Origin: Candidatus Thermochlorobacter aerophilus
GTDB lineage: Bacteria > Bacteroidota > Chlorobiia > Chlorobiales > Thermochlorobacteraceae
Length of the DNA stretch: 64,000 bases
Direction: 5' to 3'
Assembly (NCBI GenBank): GCA_002794105.1
Contig: PHFL01000007.1
Coordinates: 131,728 to 195,727 of the forward strand
In this document: positions 45,308 to 54,249 of the stretch, one piece after another
Layout: each line of letters opens with the position of its first letter
Numbering within the stretch: the first letter of the stretch is position 1
Notes under the pieces: model-generated
What the model was told of the DNA's origin: nothing
Seen by the model: only the letters and a program-made list of their open reading frames with translations
Database searches by the model: none
Program-made: the position numbers and the translations under genes

Positions 45308-46756
45308 ATGAAACGAACGAAGATAATTTGCACACTCGGACCGTCGACGGATTCTCTTGAGAAGATTATTGAGCTCATTCATGCTGGAATGGATGTAGCA
45401 CGGCTAAACTTTTCGCATGGTAGCCACAGTGAGCATAAGGCTCGCATTGAGATGCTTAGAGAAGCGATGCAGAAAACAGGTAAGCAAATTGCAATTCTGC
45501 AAGATTTGCAAGGACCCAAAATCCGCATCGGAGCACTTGAAAAAACTGTGCTGCTCAAACAAGGTGAGCGATTCATAATCACAACTGATGATATTGTTGG
45601 CTCATATAACCGAGTATCGACAACCTATAAAGAAATCGTTCACGATGTCAAGCGTGGCGATAGAATTTTAATAGATGACGGGCTGTTGGAAGTAAAGGTG
45701 TTAGATAAAAACGAACGAGAAGTCATTACAGAAGTGGTTGTTGGCGGGCTGTTGAAGTCGCATAAAGGCTTGAACTTGCCGGGTGTCAGCGTGTCTGTCC
45801 CCTCATTGTCAGAAAAAGACATTGAGGATACACACTTTGGCTTAGACAATGATGTAGACATGATTGCCCTCTCATTTGTGCGTTCTGCCAAAGATATTGA
45901 GCAGCTAGCGAACATTATTCGCTCGCGTGGCAAAACTGCATGGATTGTGGCAAAAATTGAGCGCCCAGAAGCAATTGAAAACATTGATGAAATCATTGCC
46001 GCCGCTGATGCTGTAATGGTTGCACGTGGCGATTTGGGTGTTGAAATCAATGTTGCGGCAGTGCCTGTGCTACAAAAGCTCATCGTTCAAAAATGCAACA
46101 CCGCCTACAAACCTGTCATCATCGCTACTCAAATGCTCGAATCCATGACGGAAAACCCTCGCCCCACGCGAGCTGAAGCCAGCGATGTAGCTAATGCCGT
46201 CTTTGATGGCACAGATGCAGTAATGCTATCTGGGGAAACAGCTTCAGGCAAGTATCCTGTAGAGGCAGTCAAAACCATGTGTGAAATCATCAACAGTGTC
46301 GAAGCAAAGGATATTCATCACTTGCTCCTTGCCGAGCGTGAAACCTTTGCGCCGCAGCCTAAAAATCATACAGGAAACGTGGATTTAGGCGAAGCCATTG
46401 CCATATCAGCCGTAGATGTTGCAAATAAGATTTGTGCCAAGGTGATTGTGGTCTTAAGCCATACTGGAAGCACTGCAATCAAAGTCTCAAAACAAAAACC
46501 ATCTATGCCTATTATTGTCATTACCGACAATGAAAAAGTGCAGCGGCTGATGGGGCTGGTATGGGGAGTAGAAACCATCTACACACAGACCATGACTTCA
46601 ACCGATGACAGTTTCCGCGTAATTGAAACAAAACTTGTTGAGAAGGCTATCGTTAAGCCGGGTGATGTGATTGTCTACACAATGGGAATTCCGATTTTCA
46701 AGCATGGTACTACTGATACCATCAAGGTCAGTTGCATCAGTAGAGCTTCAAGATAA
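45308..46756 (+). CDS. pyk: Pyruvate kinase
   Basis: Glycolytic enzyme making pyruvate and ATP from PEP. The 482-residue length is right. The TKIICTLGPSTDS and VARLNFSHGSH segments open the barrel. The catalytic signature IVAKIERPEAIENIDEI (near 216) with the substrate Lys, DGTDAVMLSGETASGKYPVEAV and VARGDLGVEI follow. The C-terminal allosteric domain is intact. Its stop overlaps the convergent DUF4905 gene by 9 bases. Confidence 0.97.
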   Translation: MKRTKIICTLGPSTDSLEKIIELIHAGMDVARLNFSHGSHSEHKARIEMLREAMQKTGKQIAILQDLQGPKIRIGALEKTVLLKQGERFIITTDDIVGSYNRVSTTYKEIVHDVKRGDRILIDDGLLEVKVLDKNEREVITEVVVGGLLKSHKGLNLPGVSVSVPSLSEKDIEDTHFGLDNDVDMIALSFVRSAKDIEQLANIIRSRGKTAWIVAKIERPEAIENIDEIIAAADAVMVARGDLGVEINVAAVPVLQKLIVQKCNTAYKPVIIATQMLESMTENPRPTRAEASDVANAVFDGTDAVMLSGETASGKYPVEAVKTMCEIINSVEAKDIHHLLLAERETFAPQPKNHTGNVDLGEAIAISAVDVANKICAKVIVVLSHTGSTAIKVSKQKPSMPIIVITDNEKVQRLMGLVWGVETIYTQTMTSTDDSFRVIETKLVEKAIVKPGDVIVYTMGIPIFKHGTTDTIKVSCISRASR

Positions 46757-47659
46757 ATCAATCGCAAAGAGCATATTGCGCTCCTTGACATAATAGAGCC
46801 GATGATGACGCACAAAAAAGCCATCCACTAAAAGTCCACTCATCTGTGTGCCTAAAAGGTCACTGTACACTACATGACGCTGATGGTCGAAAACGAAAAG
46901 GTGGTAATTCAATCCAAGAACTTTTGTCCCTGCAGGAGTGCTGACCATCTGATTGGTCTGCTCATGGTAGCCTAAGATGATTTTGTCTTGGTGTGGCAAA
47001 ATATCAAGCCCACCGATGATGCGCGCATGAGGGGCAACCATCCTAACCAGATTGGTAGCCTGCATAAACTCTGAAGACGAATCAGTCAGGTGTTCAGGCA
47101 AGACAACTTCTTGCTCAGCTAAAAGGCTGGGGGCTTGCTGACGCAATGCATTTACTGTTGTGGCATTCTGACCAAAGTCTTCCAGCATCTCTCCAGTCAT
47201 GGGGTCTAAGGTAAGGAATGCTCGTTCAGCATAGCCTTCAACCATGATATTGCGTAAAGCAACCATTTTGTTGTGAACTATGCAAAGATAACCTAAGTCA
47301 GGACGAGCCCACTTGAGAGTGCGCGTAAGAGGTTCAATAGCCCAGATGCCTAAATGTTCAGGGATATTTGGACTGTAGTAGCCGTGAAAATACACCAAGC
47401 CATGGTAAGCAGTTTCCATGCCTACCCACCAGCCGTCGCCAATGGGTTTTTGCGAAACTGTATCTGTAAGGATAAAATCATCCCATATCAGTGTGCCTGT
47501 ACGATTGTCGAGCAAGAAAAAGGATGCTTTGCGTTGAGTGCTTTGACGAAACTCGCAAAGAAGATAGTCGTCGCCGACAAAGAGTGCGCGCCAAATCCAT
47601 CCATGAGGCTTACCAAACTGCCAAAGTGGCTTGAGCCGTTTCCTGAGAAGTCCAAACAT
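46748..47659 (-). CDS. DUF4905-type hypothetical protein
   Basis: A 303-residue protein with repeating beta-propeller-like strands that alternate Trp-rich and Asp/Gly turns (IWRALFVGDDYLLCEFR, FFLLDNRTGTLIWDDF, GWWVGMETAYHGLVYFHGY). The pattern matches what I remember of DUF4905, restricted to Bacteroidota and Chlorobi. There is no signal peptide or membrane span. It is last in the minus-strand unit starting with ferredoxin-NADP reductase, 3 bases after the methyltransferase. Function unknown. Confidence 0.7.
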   Translation of the reverse strand: MFGLLRKRLKPLWQFGKPHGWIWRALFVGDDYLLCEFRQSTQRKASFFLLDNRTGTLIWDDFILTDTVSQKPIGDGWWVGMETAYHGLVYFHGYYSPNIPEHLGIWAIEPLTRTLKWARPDLGYLCIVHNKMVALRNIMVEGYAERAFLTLDPMTGEMLEDFGQNATTVNALRQQAPSLLAEQEVVLPEHLTDSSSEFMQATNLVRMVAPHARIIGGLDILPHQDKIILGYHEQTNQMVSTPAGTKVLGLNYHLFVFDHQRHVVYSDLLGTQMSGLLVDGFFVRHHRLYYVKERNMLFAIDLS

Positions 47660-47662
47660 AAG

Positions 47663-48340
47663 CTATTTCGTTCTTGAAAGTTCATAAATATCAATTTGCA
47701 ACGTTTTGCCCATGAGCAGAAGCGGTTTCGTAAAGCATAGTGTATTGAACTGATTTTCCTGCGCTAACACCAAAAAGTTTTTAGCAATTTCACGGCATGG
47801 GGTAGCAATTACAGCTTTACCGTCATCCTTGAGCAGTCGGTCAATCGCCCGAAGGATTGGCAGAAGATTGCGGCGTTCATAGAGCACGTCGGCGGCGAAA
47901 ATCATGTCGAAGCGCTCATGGAGTGTAAAGGAGTTCCAATCTAAGCGCATGGTGCGCAGTTGCGTACCATTGGCAAGTGCATTGTACTCAATGAAGGGTA
48001 GGGCTTCGACAACATAATCGGTAGCCAAGACGCAAGCACCAGCTTTGGCAGCAGCAACGCTGACAACCCCTACACCAGCGCCTAACTCAAGACAATTTTT
48101 GCCAGCAGGGCGCAGGTCGTCCAAAACATATTCAGCCAGCACAAAAGAGGCAGGCCAAATTTCTGCCCAATAAGGCATAATTTCGTTGGCAATGTAATCC
48201 TCGGAAAGTGAATCGAGCAATTCGTAGCTATTTGCCACGCTAAGAAATCTGAAGCGATGCTTGCCAATAAAGTAGGTCGCCTGCGAAAGAGAATACTGCG
48301 AGCGAAGTGTATCGTACAGTTTTTCAAGTTGACTTGACAT
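47663..48340 (-). CDS. Class I SAM-dependent methyltransferase (METTL21/EEF-KMT-like)
   Basis: A 225-residue Rossmann-fold methyltransferase. PYWAEIWPASFVLAEYVLD precedes motif I LELGAGVGVVSVAAAKAGACVLATDY (about 80-105). ADVLYERRNLLPILRAIDRLL supplies the acceptor-side motif. The WAEIWPAS entry and short size match the protein-lysine methyltransferase group (METTL21, ETF-beta-KMT relatives). No substrate can be named. It sits in a tight operon (17 and 3 bases to neighbours). Confidence 0.85.
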   Translation of the reverse strand: MSSQLEKLYDTLRSQYSLSQATYFIGKHRFRFLSVANSYELLDSLSEDYIANEIMPYWAEIWPASFVLAEYVLDDLRPAGKNCLELGAGVGVVSVAAAKAGACVLATDYVVEALPFIEYNALANGTQLRTMRLDWNSFTLHERFDMIFAADVLYERRNLLPILRAIDRLLKDDGKAVIATPCREIAKNFLVLAQENQFNTLCFTKPLLLMGKTLQIDIYELSRTK

Positions 48341-48357
48341 GAAAGGCTGAAAGCAAA

Positions 48358-49242
48358 TCAGCGTGTCAGGTATGTAAGGATTTCTTGAATGATGCGGTCA
48401 GCATCTTCGGCTTTGACTTTGGTGCTACCAACCGTCTTATGTCCGCCGCCGCCGTACTTTTTCATCAGCTCACCGACATTAATGTTTGCCGTGCGATTGA
48501 AGATGTTGTATCCAACCCCAATAGAAACCATCCCTGGACGTTCGCGGTCAGGCGTAATGCGCATGGAAAGATTCGTGGTCGATTGGAAGGCATAGACAAA
48601 GTAGCGATTGCCGTTTGGTAGATTCTCACCGTAGCTGCGTAGGTCAGTAATCAGCACATTCTTTTCCACACGAGAATGCTTGCGAACCGCATCGCGAAAG
48701 TTAAGGTCATCTTCACGAAATTTGTTGCACTTTTCCACCACTTGAGGATCCTGCATAATCTCGTCCAACGATTTATCCTTGAGTAGGTCAATCAGATGCA
48801 ACCAGTATGGCTCATCCTCATGGTATTTCCCATCAATAGTCATGGAAAGAAGAAGGTATCCACTGGGAGAGAGAACTTCTTCATAGGTCAGGTCAGCCAT
48901 ATCAATGCGGTCGGTCTGGCGTATCAAATCCTCATACTTGGTCAGATGCGGAAAGCGTGGCAGGTAGTAGTCATAGACGACACGTGCAGCAGAGGGAGCT
49001 GTCTTAAACGCTCCCTTGAACTCTTTTGGACGAACATTAGCAGCGTGGTGGTCGAACCACATTGCGCAATTAGGGTGATAAGGTAAGTTGGTAATAATAT
49101 CGTTGGGGTAGACTTCGATTTCGCGGTCTTGCACAAACTTTGGCTCAGAGAAACGAACGCGTTCAATATCTTCAGTATTCTTCAAAATCACAGCACAGAC
49201 CAAGCCGTCAAGATCTGCGCGCGTAAGAACGTTGTATTTCAT
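48358..49242 (-). CDS. DHH/DHHA1 family phosphoesterase
   Basis: A 294-residue enzyme of the DHH superfamily, often labelled exopolyphosphatase or oligoribonuclease-like. The first metal motif reads TRADLDGLVCAV (Asp at 9 and 11), and the family-defining MWFDHHAANV (near 62-71) is intact. The C-terminal DHHA1 glycine motif KYGGGGHKTVGS (near 263) is also intact. Those residues bind two Mn ions and the phosphate substrate. The second messenger context (HD-GYP gene 9 bases upstream) would fit a dinucleotide such as pGpG or c-di-AMP, but that is inference. Confidence 0.85.
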   Translation of the reverse strand: MKYNVLTRADLDGLVCAVILKNTEDIERVRFSEPKFVQDREIEVYPNDIITNLPYHPNCAMWFDHHAANVRPKEFKGAFKTAPSAARVVYDYYLPRFPHLTKYEDLIRQTDRIDMADLTYEEVLSPSGYLLLSMTIDGKYHEDEPYWLHLIDLLKDKSLDEIMQDPQVVEKCNKFREDDLNFRDAVRKHSRVEKNVLITDLRSYGENLPNGNRYFVYAFQSTTNLSMRITPDRERPGMVSIGVGYNIFNRTANINVGELMKKYGGGGHKTVGSTKVKAEDADRIIQEILTYLTR

Positions 49243-49251
49243 GCTGACACG

Positions 49252-50310
49252 TTATTGATACTCGTACTCGATTGGTTGAATTTCTGAAAAGCTCTTTTCA
49301 AGTTCTCCAGAAATAATCATCTCTTGGAAGACACGCATGAGATTAGGATCCCACTTATGGTCTTGCGTTTCTTGGCTCATAATCTCCAAGGATTGCTTGA
49401 CATCGAGTGCACGCTTATAGGGTCGGGCTGTCATCAGAGCGTCATAGAAGTCAACGATGGCGATAATACGCGCAGTGAGTGGGATGTTGGTGCCAGAGAG
49501 CTTATCAGGATAGCCAGATCCATCCCAGCGTTCTTGATGACCACGAATGATTGGCAAGACATGATGAAGGGATTTGAGGGGTTTGCAAATGTTTTCACCA
49601 GCTTCAGGGTGAATTTTCATGATTTCATACTCTTCAGGTGTCAGCTTAGTAGGTTTGAGCAAAATCGAATCAGGCACGACAATTTTGCCAATATCATGAA
49701 TTACTCCGCCTTTGCGCACAGCATCAATTTCCCACTCGCTTAGACCAATTTTTTTGGCAAGTTTCATGCCATAGTCCGAAAGACGGTGGCAGTGTCCGTT
49801 GGTGTATGGGTCTCGTCCTTCGATAGCGAGAGCAAGTGAGAAAATGACGGTTTCAGCATTCTCAAGCTGATCGATATACATCTTGGTTTTGAGCAGGGCA
49901 CGAGCCTTGGTAATAAGCTCAACACGATTGAAAGGCTTGCCCAGGAAGTCATCGACGCCGACTTCTAAAGCCTTAACCTTATTATCGAAGTCAAAGAGCC
50001 CCGTGAGCATGATGACTGGGATGAGGCGCGTATCAGGCGACTCTTTAAGTTTAGCGACCATATCGACCCCATTCATCTTCGGCATAAGCATGTCGGTGAT
50101 AATCAGGTCAGGCTTTTTCTCACTTATGGCATTGAGAGCCTCATAGCCATTGGTCGCTGTACGCACGCTATAACCTTCACTGCGTAGCGTCTCTTCCAAA
50201 AGCTTCAAAATGATTTCTTGGTCATCGACAACCAGAATATCAGCCAGCCGTTGCTCGCTGGATTTGGAAGAGTTACTCTTAACCGGAGAAGCTGGTAACA
50301 CGTCACGCAT
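49252..50310 (-). CDS. Response regulator with HD-GYP domain (predicted c-di-GMP phosphodiesterase)
   Basis: A 352-residue RpfG-type protein. The receiver domain (about 25-145) has VVDDQEIILKLL, the phospho-acceptor Asp in LIITDMLMPKM and the Lys in DFLGKPFNRVEL. The HD-GYP domain follows with GGVIHDIGKIVVPD, HPEAGENICKPL and GHQERWDGSGYPDKLSG, all intact. It is predicted to hydrolyse c-di-GMP. The TPR-GGDEF protein (51608-53308) is 1.3 kb away on the other strand. No kinase is beside it. Confidence 0.94.
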   Translation of the reverse strand: MRDVLPASPVKSNSSKSSEQRLADILVVDDQEIILKLLEETLRSEGYSVRTATNGYEALNAISEKKPDLIITDMLMPKMNGVDMVAKLKESPDTRLIPVIMLTGLFDFDNKVKALEVGVDDFLGKPFNRVELITKARALLKTKMYIDQLENAETVIFSLALAIEGRDPYTNGHCHRLSDYGMKLAKKIGLSEWEIDAVRKGGVIHDIGKIVVPDSILLKPTKLTPEEYEIMKIHPEAGENICKPLKSLHHVLPIIRGHQERWDGSGYPDKLSGTNIPLTARIIAIVDFYDALMTARPYKRALDVKQSLEIMSQETQDHKWDPNLMRVFQEMIISGELEKSFSEIQPIEYEYQ

Positions 50311-50339
50311 AGTCTGGAACAGTTAGATTTCATGGTTAC

Positions 50340-51416
50340 TCAAACTGGCTGATGCTGCTTTTCTTCCTTTTTGTCATCCTTATTGCTACTATGGCCTGGG
50401 AAGTAGGAGGCATGCGGGTCAATCACCGTTTTGGCATGATTGACAGCAATTGCAGCCTCTCCAAAGCCAGTTGCAATTAGTTTCAATTTAGCAGGATGCC
50501 AAGCAATGTCGCCAGCAGCATAAACCCCCTTGATGTTGGTCTCCATGCGAGCGTTAACCACAATTCCATTGTTATGAATTTCCAAACCCCAGTCTTTGAT
50601 AGGACCAAGGTTGGTGTGAAAACCCAAGTTGCACAAGATAGCATCCACTTCAATCGTGTCTTCTTCTTTGGTCTTATTGTTAAAAATCACCGCATGGGTG
50701 ATTTTTCCATTTTCTCCGTGGATTGATTTAAGCTCCCAAAAGGTACGAATGGGGATTCCCATCTCCTTAACTTTTCTGACGCTATCTTCATGCGCCACAA
50801 ACTTATCGCGCCGATGAATAAGTAGCATATCGGTCTTATCGCCAAGCGCCATTGCCCAGTCCATGGCAGAATCACCGCCACCGATGACTAAAACCTTGCG
50901 ACCGTAAAAGATTGTTGGGTCTTTGACAAAGTAGTAGAGCCCTTTGCCTTCCCAAGCTTGAATTGCTGGCGATTCCAATTTTCGTGGCGTAAAAGCCCCG
51001 ACGCCAGCGGCAATCAGAACGGTCTTAGACCAGTACACCTGACCATTTTCAACCGTCAGCTTAAATAGTCCGTTCTCAGACTCGAGCTTATCGACACGCG
51101 CTGAAGTAATAATTTCGGGATTATACTGTGCGCATTGTTCATATAGGTTCTTGACCAAATCTTCGGCTAACACTTTCGGATAGCCAGCAACATCATAGAT
51201 ATTTTTCTTGGGGTAGAGTGCTGTAAGCTGTCCGCCGATTTCGGCAAGACTTTCCAAAATGCGCACGCGCATGGCGCGTAGTCCAGCATAAAAGGCAGCA
51301 AAAAGCCCAGTGGGACCAGCTCCAATGATGGTAATGTCGGCAACATCATGGGCAGAAGTCACATGGGCATCGTGCAGAGAGACGTTTTTTTCGGTAGTTA
51401 CGGCTGACATGGTCAT
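50340..51416 (-). CDS. Ferredoxin-NADP+ reductase, thioredoxin-reductase-like type
   Basis: A 358-residue flavoprotein. FAD motif IIGAGPTGLFAAFYAGLRAM is followed by IGGQLTALYPKKNIYDVAGYP. The NADPH motif is VIGGGDSAMDWAMAL. The redox CxxC of thioredoxin reductase is absent. YAAGDIAWHPAKLKLIATGFGEAAIAVNHA completes the FAD site, and the C-terminal extension (after VID) is the stacking region of Chlorobium and Bacillus FNRs. It moves electrons between ferredoxin and NADP, as needed for phototrophic reducing power. First gene of the operon FNR-HDGYP-DHH-methyltransferase-DUF4905. A TAGTTTTG -7 box and a palindrome lie upstream. Confidence 0.94.
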   Translation of the reverse strand: MTMSAVTTEKNVSLHDAHVTSAHDVADITIIGAGPTGLFAAFYAGLRAMRVRILESLAEIGGQLTALYPKKNIYDVAGYPKVLAEDLVKNLYEQCAQYNPEIITSARVDKLESENGLFKLTVENGQVYWSKTVLIAAGVGAFTPRKLESPAIQAWEGKGLYYFVKDPTIFYGRKVLVIGGGDSAMDWAMALGDKTDMLLIHRRDKFVAHEDSVRKVKEMGIPIRTFWELKSIHGENGKITHAVIFNNKTKEEDTIEVDAILCNLGFHTNLGPIKDWGLEIHNNGIVVNARMETNIKGVYAAGDIAWHPAKLKLIATGFGEAAIAVNHAKTVIDPHASYFPGHSSNKDDKKEEKQHQPV

Positions 51417-51432
51417 TAGACTAAGAAGATTG

Positions 51433-51440
51433 CAAAACTA
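51433..51440 (-). promoter_or_regulatory. Candidate -7 element of the FNR gene
   Basis: The minus strand reads TAGTTTTG, an exact TAnnTTTG match, 17 bases before the start at 51416. The 18-bp palindrome at 51448-51465 lies between it and the -33 position. Confidence 0.35.
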
Positions 51441-51447
51441 CGATTTA

Positions 51448-51465
51448 AACCTGCAAATACAGGTT
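51448..51465. promoter_or_regulatory. Palindrome upstream of the FNR gene, possible operator
   Basis: AACCTG and CAGGTT are perfect inverted arms around a 6-base CAAATA centre. It overlaps the spacer of the candidate FNR promoter, a usual place for a repressor site. No regulator can be named. Confidence 0.35.
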
Positions 51466-51607
51466 GAGATGTAGAGTCGAAAGAAGATAACTCATTTTTT
51501 TTGAAATGAAAATCCTAAACTCCATCAGCAGGTCAAGATAGGTGTGATAAATCACGTGGAAGTAAGCGTAAGGAGTGTAACTTTAGGCAAGCAATGAAAG
51601 ACAGCCG

Positions 51608-53308
51608 ATGGAAAAATTGACTAACATAGAGCAGCGCCTTGAGCTAGCGCCTGAAAGTATTGAGAAGGTAGATTTGCTCAATGAGTATGTGTGGGAAATC
51701 AAAGATATCAACCCGCAGCGTGGAATAGAACTTAGCAACGTGGCACATGCCATTGCTAAAAAGTTTGGTTACGAAAGAGGGGCAGTGCATAGCCTTTATC
51801 ACCGTGCAATCTGCAAATATCTTCTTGCCGATTATGAAAACGCCTTGAGTGAATTGCTCTATGTGCTTTCTGCCTATCAAAATCTGGGGGATAGAGTCCT
51901 AGAAGGGCGCGTGCTGAATTGGATTGGCAACATTCACTACCGATTGGGTGACTATCCTGTTGCCATCAAGTATTACATGAAAAGTCTCAAGCTCAAAGAA
52001 GAATTGGGCGATAGGTTAGGAGAGGCATATTCCTACAACGATTTAGGATGTGTCTATGGGCGACTGAACGACACATTGAAAGCTTTTACATACTTTTCTA
52101 AGAGCTTAGCCATCAAGGAAGAACTTGGAAACTTGCAAGGTCAGGCTCACACGCTCAATGAACTTGGTGATGCCTATCAGCGTATCGGTGATACACAACG
52201 AGCATTGCACTACTACCAAAAAGCTCTTGATATTCGCACACGGATTGGCGATAGGCGCGGTCAAAGTGTAACGCTGGCTAATATCGGGTGGGTATATCAG
52301 CAGCAAAATGAAATAGATAAGGCTGAAGAGTTTTATGTGAAAAGCCTTAGCATTTCAAGGGAGGTCGGGCACAAATACGCCGAAACTTCTACGCTAACAC
52401 GCTTAGGCAAGCTGCTGATAGAAAAAAATGAATGCGAGCATGCACTCCAATATCTATTGTCGGCACTGACTTTGGCAGAAGAAATCAAGTCGAAGGAATG
52501 GACATACAAAGCTCATGAAGCCTTAGCTCAAGCATACGAGCGACTTGGTAACTTGGAAAAAGCTCTTTTTCACTTCAAGGCATTTCATGCTCTCAAAGAA
52601 GAAGTAATGAGTCGTGAGACTGCACAGAAGTTGCGTACCATGTCTATTCAATACGATGCGGAAAGAGCCCAGCATGAATCAGAAATTTACCGACTGAAGA
52701 ATGTTGAGCTTGCTAGAGCCAATGAAGAGTTACAGAAGCTGATGGAAAGTTTGCGCGAAGTAAATGCGCAAAAAACTGCGCTGCTTTTGCAAGTCCAAGA
52801 ACAAGCTCAAGCCCTTGAACGCCAAGCACGAGAAGACAGTCTGACAAAGCTCTTCAACCGCCGCTATCTCGATATCCAGCTCGAGCAGGAGCTCGACCGA
52901 GCAAAACGCTATGCAAGACCGCTAAGCGTAGCAATGCTGGATATTGATTTCTTCAAACAAGTCAATGACCGATTCTCACATCAAGTCGGCGATGAAGTGC
53001 TCCGAGAATTGGCTGAAATTCTGCGTTCAGAATCGCGCAGCAACGATATTATTGGAAGATATGGCGGAGAAGAATTTGTCATCATCCTCCCTGAAACCCC
53101 GCTGCTCAAAGCCGTTGCCGCTTGCGAGAAAATGCGATTGATAATTCAAGCCCACGATTGGCGAAAAATTCATCCTGACCTATCCATCACAGTTAGCATC
53201 GGTGTCGTGGAGCTAACCTCGCAAGAAAATATTGACCAGCTGCTCAGCGCCGCCGATAAAAAACTCTATGAAGCAAAACGCACAGGGCGCAATAGGGTGT
53301 GCTTCTAA
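51608..53308 (+). CDS. TPR-GGDEF protein (predicted diguanylate cyclase)
   Basis: A 566-residue soluble protein. Residues about 40-365 form seven or eight TPR units of the A/L/G/Y type, many with GD-RRGQ or GDRLGEA joints as in Rap/FapA-like sensors. A coiled coil (about 340-405) leads to the GGDEF domain. The catalytic motif GGEEF (486-490) is intact, and RSND lies 5 residues before it, the inhibitory I-site (RxxD). Active c-di-GMP synthesis with product inhibition is expected. There is no membrane span; the TPR region may bind a partner or peptide. It is divergent from the FNR/HD-GYP operon. Confidence 0.94.
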   Translation: MEKLTNIEQRLELAPESIEKVDLLNEYVWEIKDINPQRGIELSNVAHAIAKKFGYERGAVHSLYHRAICKYLLADYENALSELLYVLSAYQNLGDRVLEGRVLNWIGNIHYRLGDYPVAIKYYMKSLKLKEELGDRLGEAYSYNDLGCVYGRLNDTLKAFTYFSKSLAIKEELGNLQGQAHTLNELGDAYQRIGDTQRALHYYQKALDIRTRIGDRRGQSVTLANIGWVYQQQNEIDKAEEFYVKSLSISREVGHKYAETSTLTRLGKLLIEKNECEHALQYLLSALTLAEEIKSKEWTYKAHEALAQAYERLGNLEKALFHFKAFHALKEEVMSRETAQKLRTMSIQYDAERAQHESEIYRLKNVELARANEELQKLMESLREVNAQKTALLLQVQEQAQALERQAREDSLTKLFNRRYLDIQLEQELDRAKRYARPLSVAMLDIDFFKQVNDRFSHQVGDEVLRELAEILRSESRSNDIIGRYGGEEFVIILPETPLLKAVAACEKMRLIIQAHDWRKIHPDLSITVSIGVVELTSQENIDQLLSAADKKLYEAKRTGRNRVCF

Positions 53309-53324
53309 GCTGGAGAAAGGAGCG

Positions 53325-54218
53325 CTACAATTTCTTGCGAAGCCGATAGCGAATAAGAACAGCTGTCAGGTTCAAGGCAAAAGTAAGAGAAAGCAGAACT
53401 AGCGTGGTGCCATATTGAATCGGCAAGGTCAGCTCGACATTGACCGATTGCGTCGACATTACATAGAGATGATAACCCAGATGCATAAACTGGTCATCGA
53501 GCGAATTAGGCAGTTTGGGCAAGAAAAACGCAGCACCTGTAAAAAGCAAAGGAGCAACTTCCCCTGCACCACGACTGATAGCAAGAATAGCGCCAGTTAG
53601 GATGCCACTGACTGCATTTGGTAGGACCGTATGCCATACAGTTTGCCACTTTGTGGCGCCCAGCGCATGCGAGGCTTCGCGATACTCTTTCGGCACGCTG
53701 CGCAAGGCTTCCTCGACAGCAACAATGACAACAGGAAGGGTCAGAATAGCCAGTGTTGCCGCAGCCCAAATCAAGGCAGGCTTGCCCCAAATCACTTCGT
53801 CATCTGGAACAAGGAGTCGATCGAGCCCAGCCCCGACGAACTGCACAAAAAAGCCTAAGCCAAATAATCCAAATACGATGGAAGGTACACTGGCTAAGTT
53901 ACTGATGGCAAAGCGCACCATGCGCGCAAACCGATTCTGTGAGCTTGTGTATTCAGAAAGGTAAATTGCGGTGATAATGCCAAATGGTAGGACGAGAATG
54001 GACATAAGAATGACAAGAATAAAAGTGCCATAAATGGCTGGGAAAATGCCGCCAGCAGTCATGCCCTCGCGAGGCGGAGCAGTGAGAAACTCCCAGCTTA
54101 GCTTTGCCAAGCCGCCGCGAAAAATGTCAAACAAAATGACAGCGATAATCAGAATAATAAGCAGGGCGGCAAATGCAGTAGTGCCAGTGTAAAAATATCC
54201 CAACAGCTTTTTCTTCAT
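53325..54218 (-). CDS. pstA: Phosphate ABC transporter permease PstA
   Basis: Inner-membrane permease, 297 residues with six helices. The EAA-loop region is VEEALRSVPKEYREASHALGATKWQTVWHTVLPNA. LTAPPREGMTAGGIFPAIYGT and the SVPSIVFGLFG segment are PstA hallmarks. It is the third gene of pstS-pstC-pstA. No pstB or phoU follows; the next gene on the other strand ends 17 bases away. Confidence 0.95.
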   Translation of the reverse strand: MKKKLLGYFYTGTTAFAALLIILIIAVILFDIFRGGLAKLSWEFLTAPPREGMTAGGIFPAIYGTFILVILMSILVLPFGIITAIYLSEYTSSQNRFARMVRFAISNLASVPSIVFGLFGLGFFVQFVGAGLDRLLVPDDEVIWGKPALIWAAATLAILTLPVVIVAVEEALRSVPKEYREASHALGATKWQTVWHTVLPNAVSGILTGAILAISRGAGEVAPLLFTGAAFFLPKLPNSLDDQFMHLGYHLYVMSTQSVNVELTLPIQYGTTLVLLSLTFALNLTAVLIRYRLRKKL

Positions 54219-54249
54219 TTGTACTGGTGCAGGAACAATTGTTCAGATT

